Shown piece after piece: positions 63,325 to 64,000 of a stretch of DNA of 64,000 bases. How positions within the stretch are numbered: position 1 is the first letter of the stretch; each line of letters opens with the position of its first letter. Made by a program: the position numbers and the translations under genes. The notes beneath the pieces are model-generated. The model made no database searches and was not told where the DNA came from. It worked only from the letters and a program-made list of their open reading frames with translations. The stretch is from positions 1-64,000 of the forward strand of contig CACYBK010000076.1 in assembly GCA_902772635.1 (NCBI GenBank), read 5' to 3'. Source of the stretch: an uncultured Lachnospiraceae bacterium (GTDB lineage Bacteria > Bacillota > Clostridia > Lachnospirales > Lachnospiraceae).

Positions 63325-63841
63325 TACTATAACAAGGCACAGGCAGCTTGTCCGACATTACTGCTTCATGGCAGGGCTTTACTGGCAGGGACTGACGCAC
63401 GATCTTTCAAAATATGCTCCGGTGGAGTTTCTTGTGGGAGCAAAATATTTTCAGGGCAATAAGAGCCCGAACAATGCCGAAAGGGAAGCAACAGGGCTTT
63501 CAAAGGCCTGGCTCCATCACAAAGGTCGGAACAAGCATCACTTCGAGTATTGGATCGATTATTCCATGAAGGATTTTCCCGAGTTTCCGCTGGCCGGGAT
63601 GAAGATGCCGAAGCGGTATGTGGTAGAGATGTTCTGTGACCGGATCGCAGCCTGCAAGGTCTATCAGAAGGAAAAATATACGGACAAGAGCGCGCTTGAA
63701 TATTACAACAAAGGCAAGGGACATTATGTGATGCATAAAGACACCGCAGCCCTTCTTGAATTGATGCTGAAGATGCTCGCAAAAAAAGGGGAGCAGTACA
63801 CATTTCGATACATTAGGAGGAAGATACTCAAAAATGTCTGA
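63293..63841 (+). CDS. DUF5662 family protein
   Basis: A 182-residue protein matching DUF5662 (sometimes labelled catalase-like without evidence). Conserved His/Asp-rich motifs: HRQLVRHYCFMAGLYWQGLT, HDLSKYAPVEFLVGAKYF, and HHKGRNKHHFEYWIDY, a pattern that could bind metal as in HD-type phosphohydrolases. A C-terminal helix pair follows. The ATG lies inside the GlgX-like gene (32-base overlap), and the stop overlaps the trpS start, so it is coupled to both. Function unknown. Confidence 0.8.
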   Translation: MSFQKALAHFNTITRHRQLVRHYCFMAGLYWQGLTHDLSKYAPVEFLVGAKYFQGNKSPNNAEREATGLSKAWLHHKGRNKHHFEYWIDYSMKDFPEFPLAGMKMPKRYVVEMFCDRIAACKVYQKEKYTDKSALEYYNKGKGHYVMHKDTAALLELMLKMLAKKGEQYTFRYIRRKILKNV

Positions 63842-64000
63842 AGAAGAAAAGAAAAAGATATCCTATTCGGGAATGCAGGCTACAGGAATGCTCCATCTTG
63901 GAAATTATCTTGGAGCATTGAAAAACTGGATTCCTATGCATGATGAATACGAGTGCTTTTACGGAGTGATGGATCTTCATTCGCTGACAGTGCGGCAGGA
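63834..64000 (+). CDS. trpS: Tryptophanyl-tRNA synthetase, N-terminal part
   Basis: The first 55 residues are in the window; the gene runs off the right edge. ISYSGMQATGMLHLGNYLGA is the TrpRS N-terminus with the HIGH-like HLGN, followed by CFYGVMDLHSLTVRQ, which matches the tryptophan-binding region. AGGAGGAAG lies about 12 bases upstream of the ATG. It overlaps the DUF5662 stop by eight bases. Confidence 0.93.
   Translation, partial: MSEEEKKKISYSGMQATGMLHLGNYLGALKNWIPMHDEYECFYGVMDLHSLTVRQ

Noticed and set aside
1..64000. tRNA or rRNA genes
   Set aside because: No T-loop GGTTCRANNCC-type motifs with matching stems or rRNA signatures were noticed; a tRNAscan run would be decisive.

Overview
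The window reads as chromosome of an anaerobic Gram-positive bacterium of the Clostridia, most likely Lachnospiraceae. This is an inference from gene families: a SufCBDSU Fe-S assembly operon with the Gram-positive SufU scaffold, AddAB instead of RecBCD, an NfnAB-type bifurcating transhydrogenase, a very large 2-hydroxyacyl-CoA dehydratase activase, DUF4364, DUF6465 and the paired DUF5717/DUF5716 families. Strong AGGAGG-type ribosome binding sites, frequent GTG/TTG starts and ATGA overlaps fit. I saw no rRNA, tRNA, CRISPR array, phage module or intact transposase.

Positions 1-5300 are an accessory, decaying region. Remnants of a type I restriction HsdR subunit, a winged-helix protein, a HAD phosphatase and a DUF3781 protein alternate with intact small genes: two GNAT acetyltransferases, a tyrosine phosphatase-like enzyme, a transglutaminase-GNAT fusion, a SAM methyltransferase and a DNA-deoxyinosine glycosylase. 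A membrane protein (5337-5996) leads into the core.

Positions 6000-16500 hold pyruvate kinase, a GH13 amylase with a charged tail, a 51-residue small protein, a membrane-anchored PIG-L deacetylase, the divergent malic enzyme/DUF4364 pair, and rho, rpmE, prmC and prfA. From a clear promoter at 16564, sufCBDSU runs without real gaps into a small membrane protein, addB, addA and a PrsA-like foldase. DUF6465 and htpG follow, the latter ending at a double inverted-repeat terminator facing the 1415-residue activase gene.

Positions 37200-49420 carry a rhomboid-like protein with a zinc ribbon, glnS, a DUF2225 protein, glmM, argS, a His-rich CobW-type GTPase with a second GTPase fused to a DUF1980-like domain, nfnAB, and a convergent aminotransferase of the CobD/HisC type.

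Positions 49437-59702 form one tightly packed unit from a near-consensus promoter: DUF5717 (1185 residues), DUF5716 (actin/Hsp70-like ATPase fold), a helical-repeat protein, a coiled-coil membrane protein, gltX and a UvrD-like helicase. The first four are the best candidate here for an undescribed system. The window ends with a DHHW-family protein, a DUF1292 protein, a GlgX-like protein that has lost the GH13 catalytic residues, a DUF5662 protein and the start of trpS.
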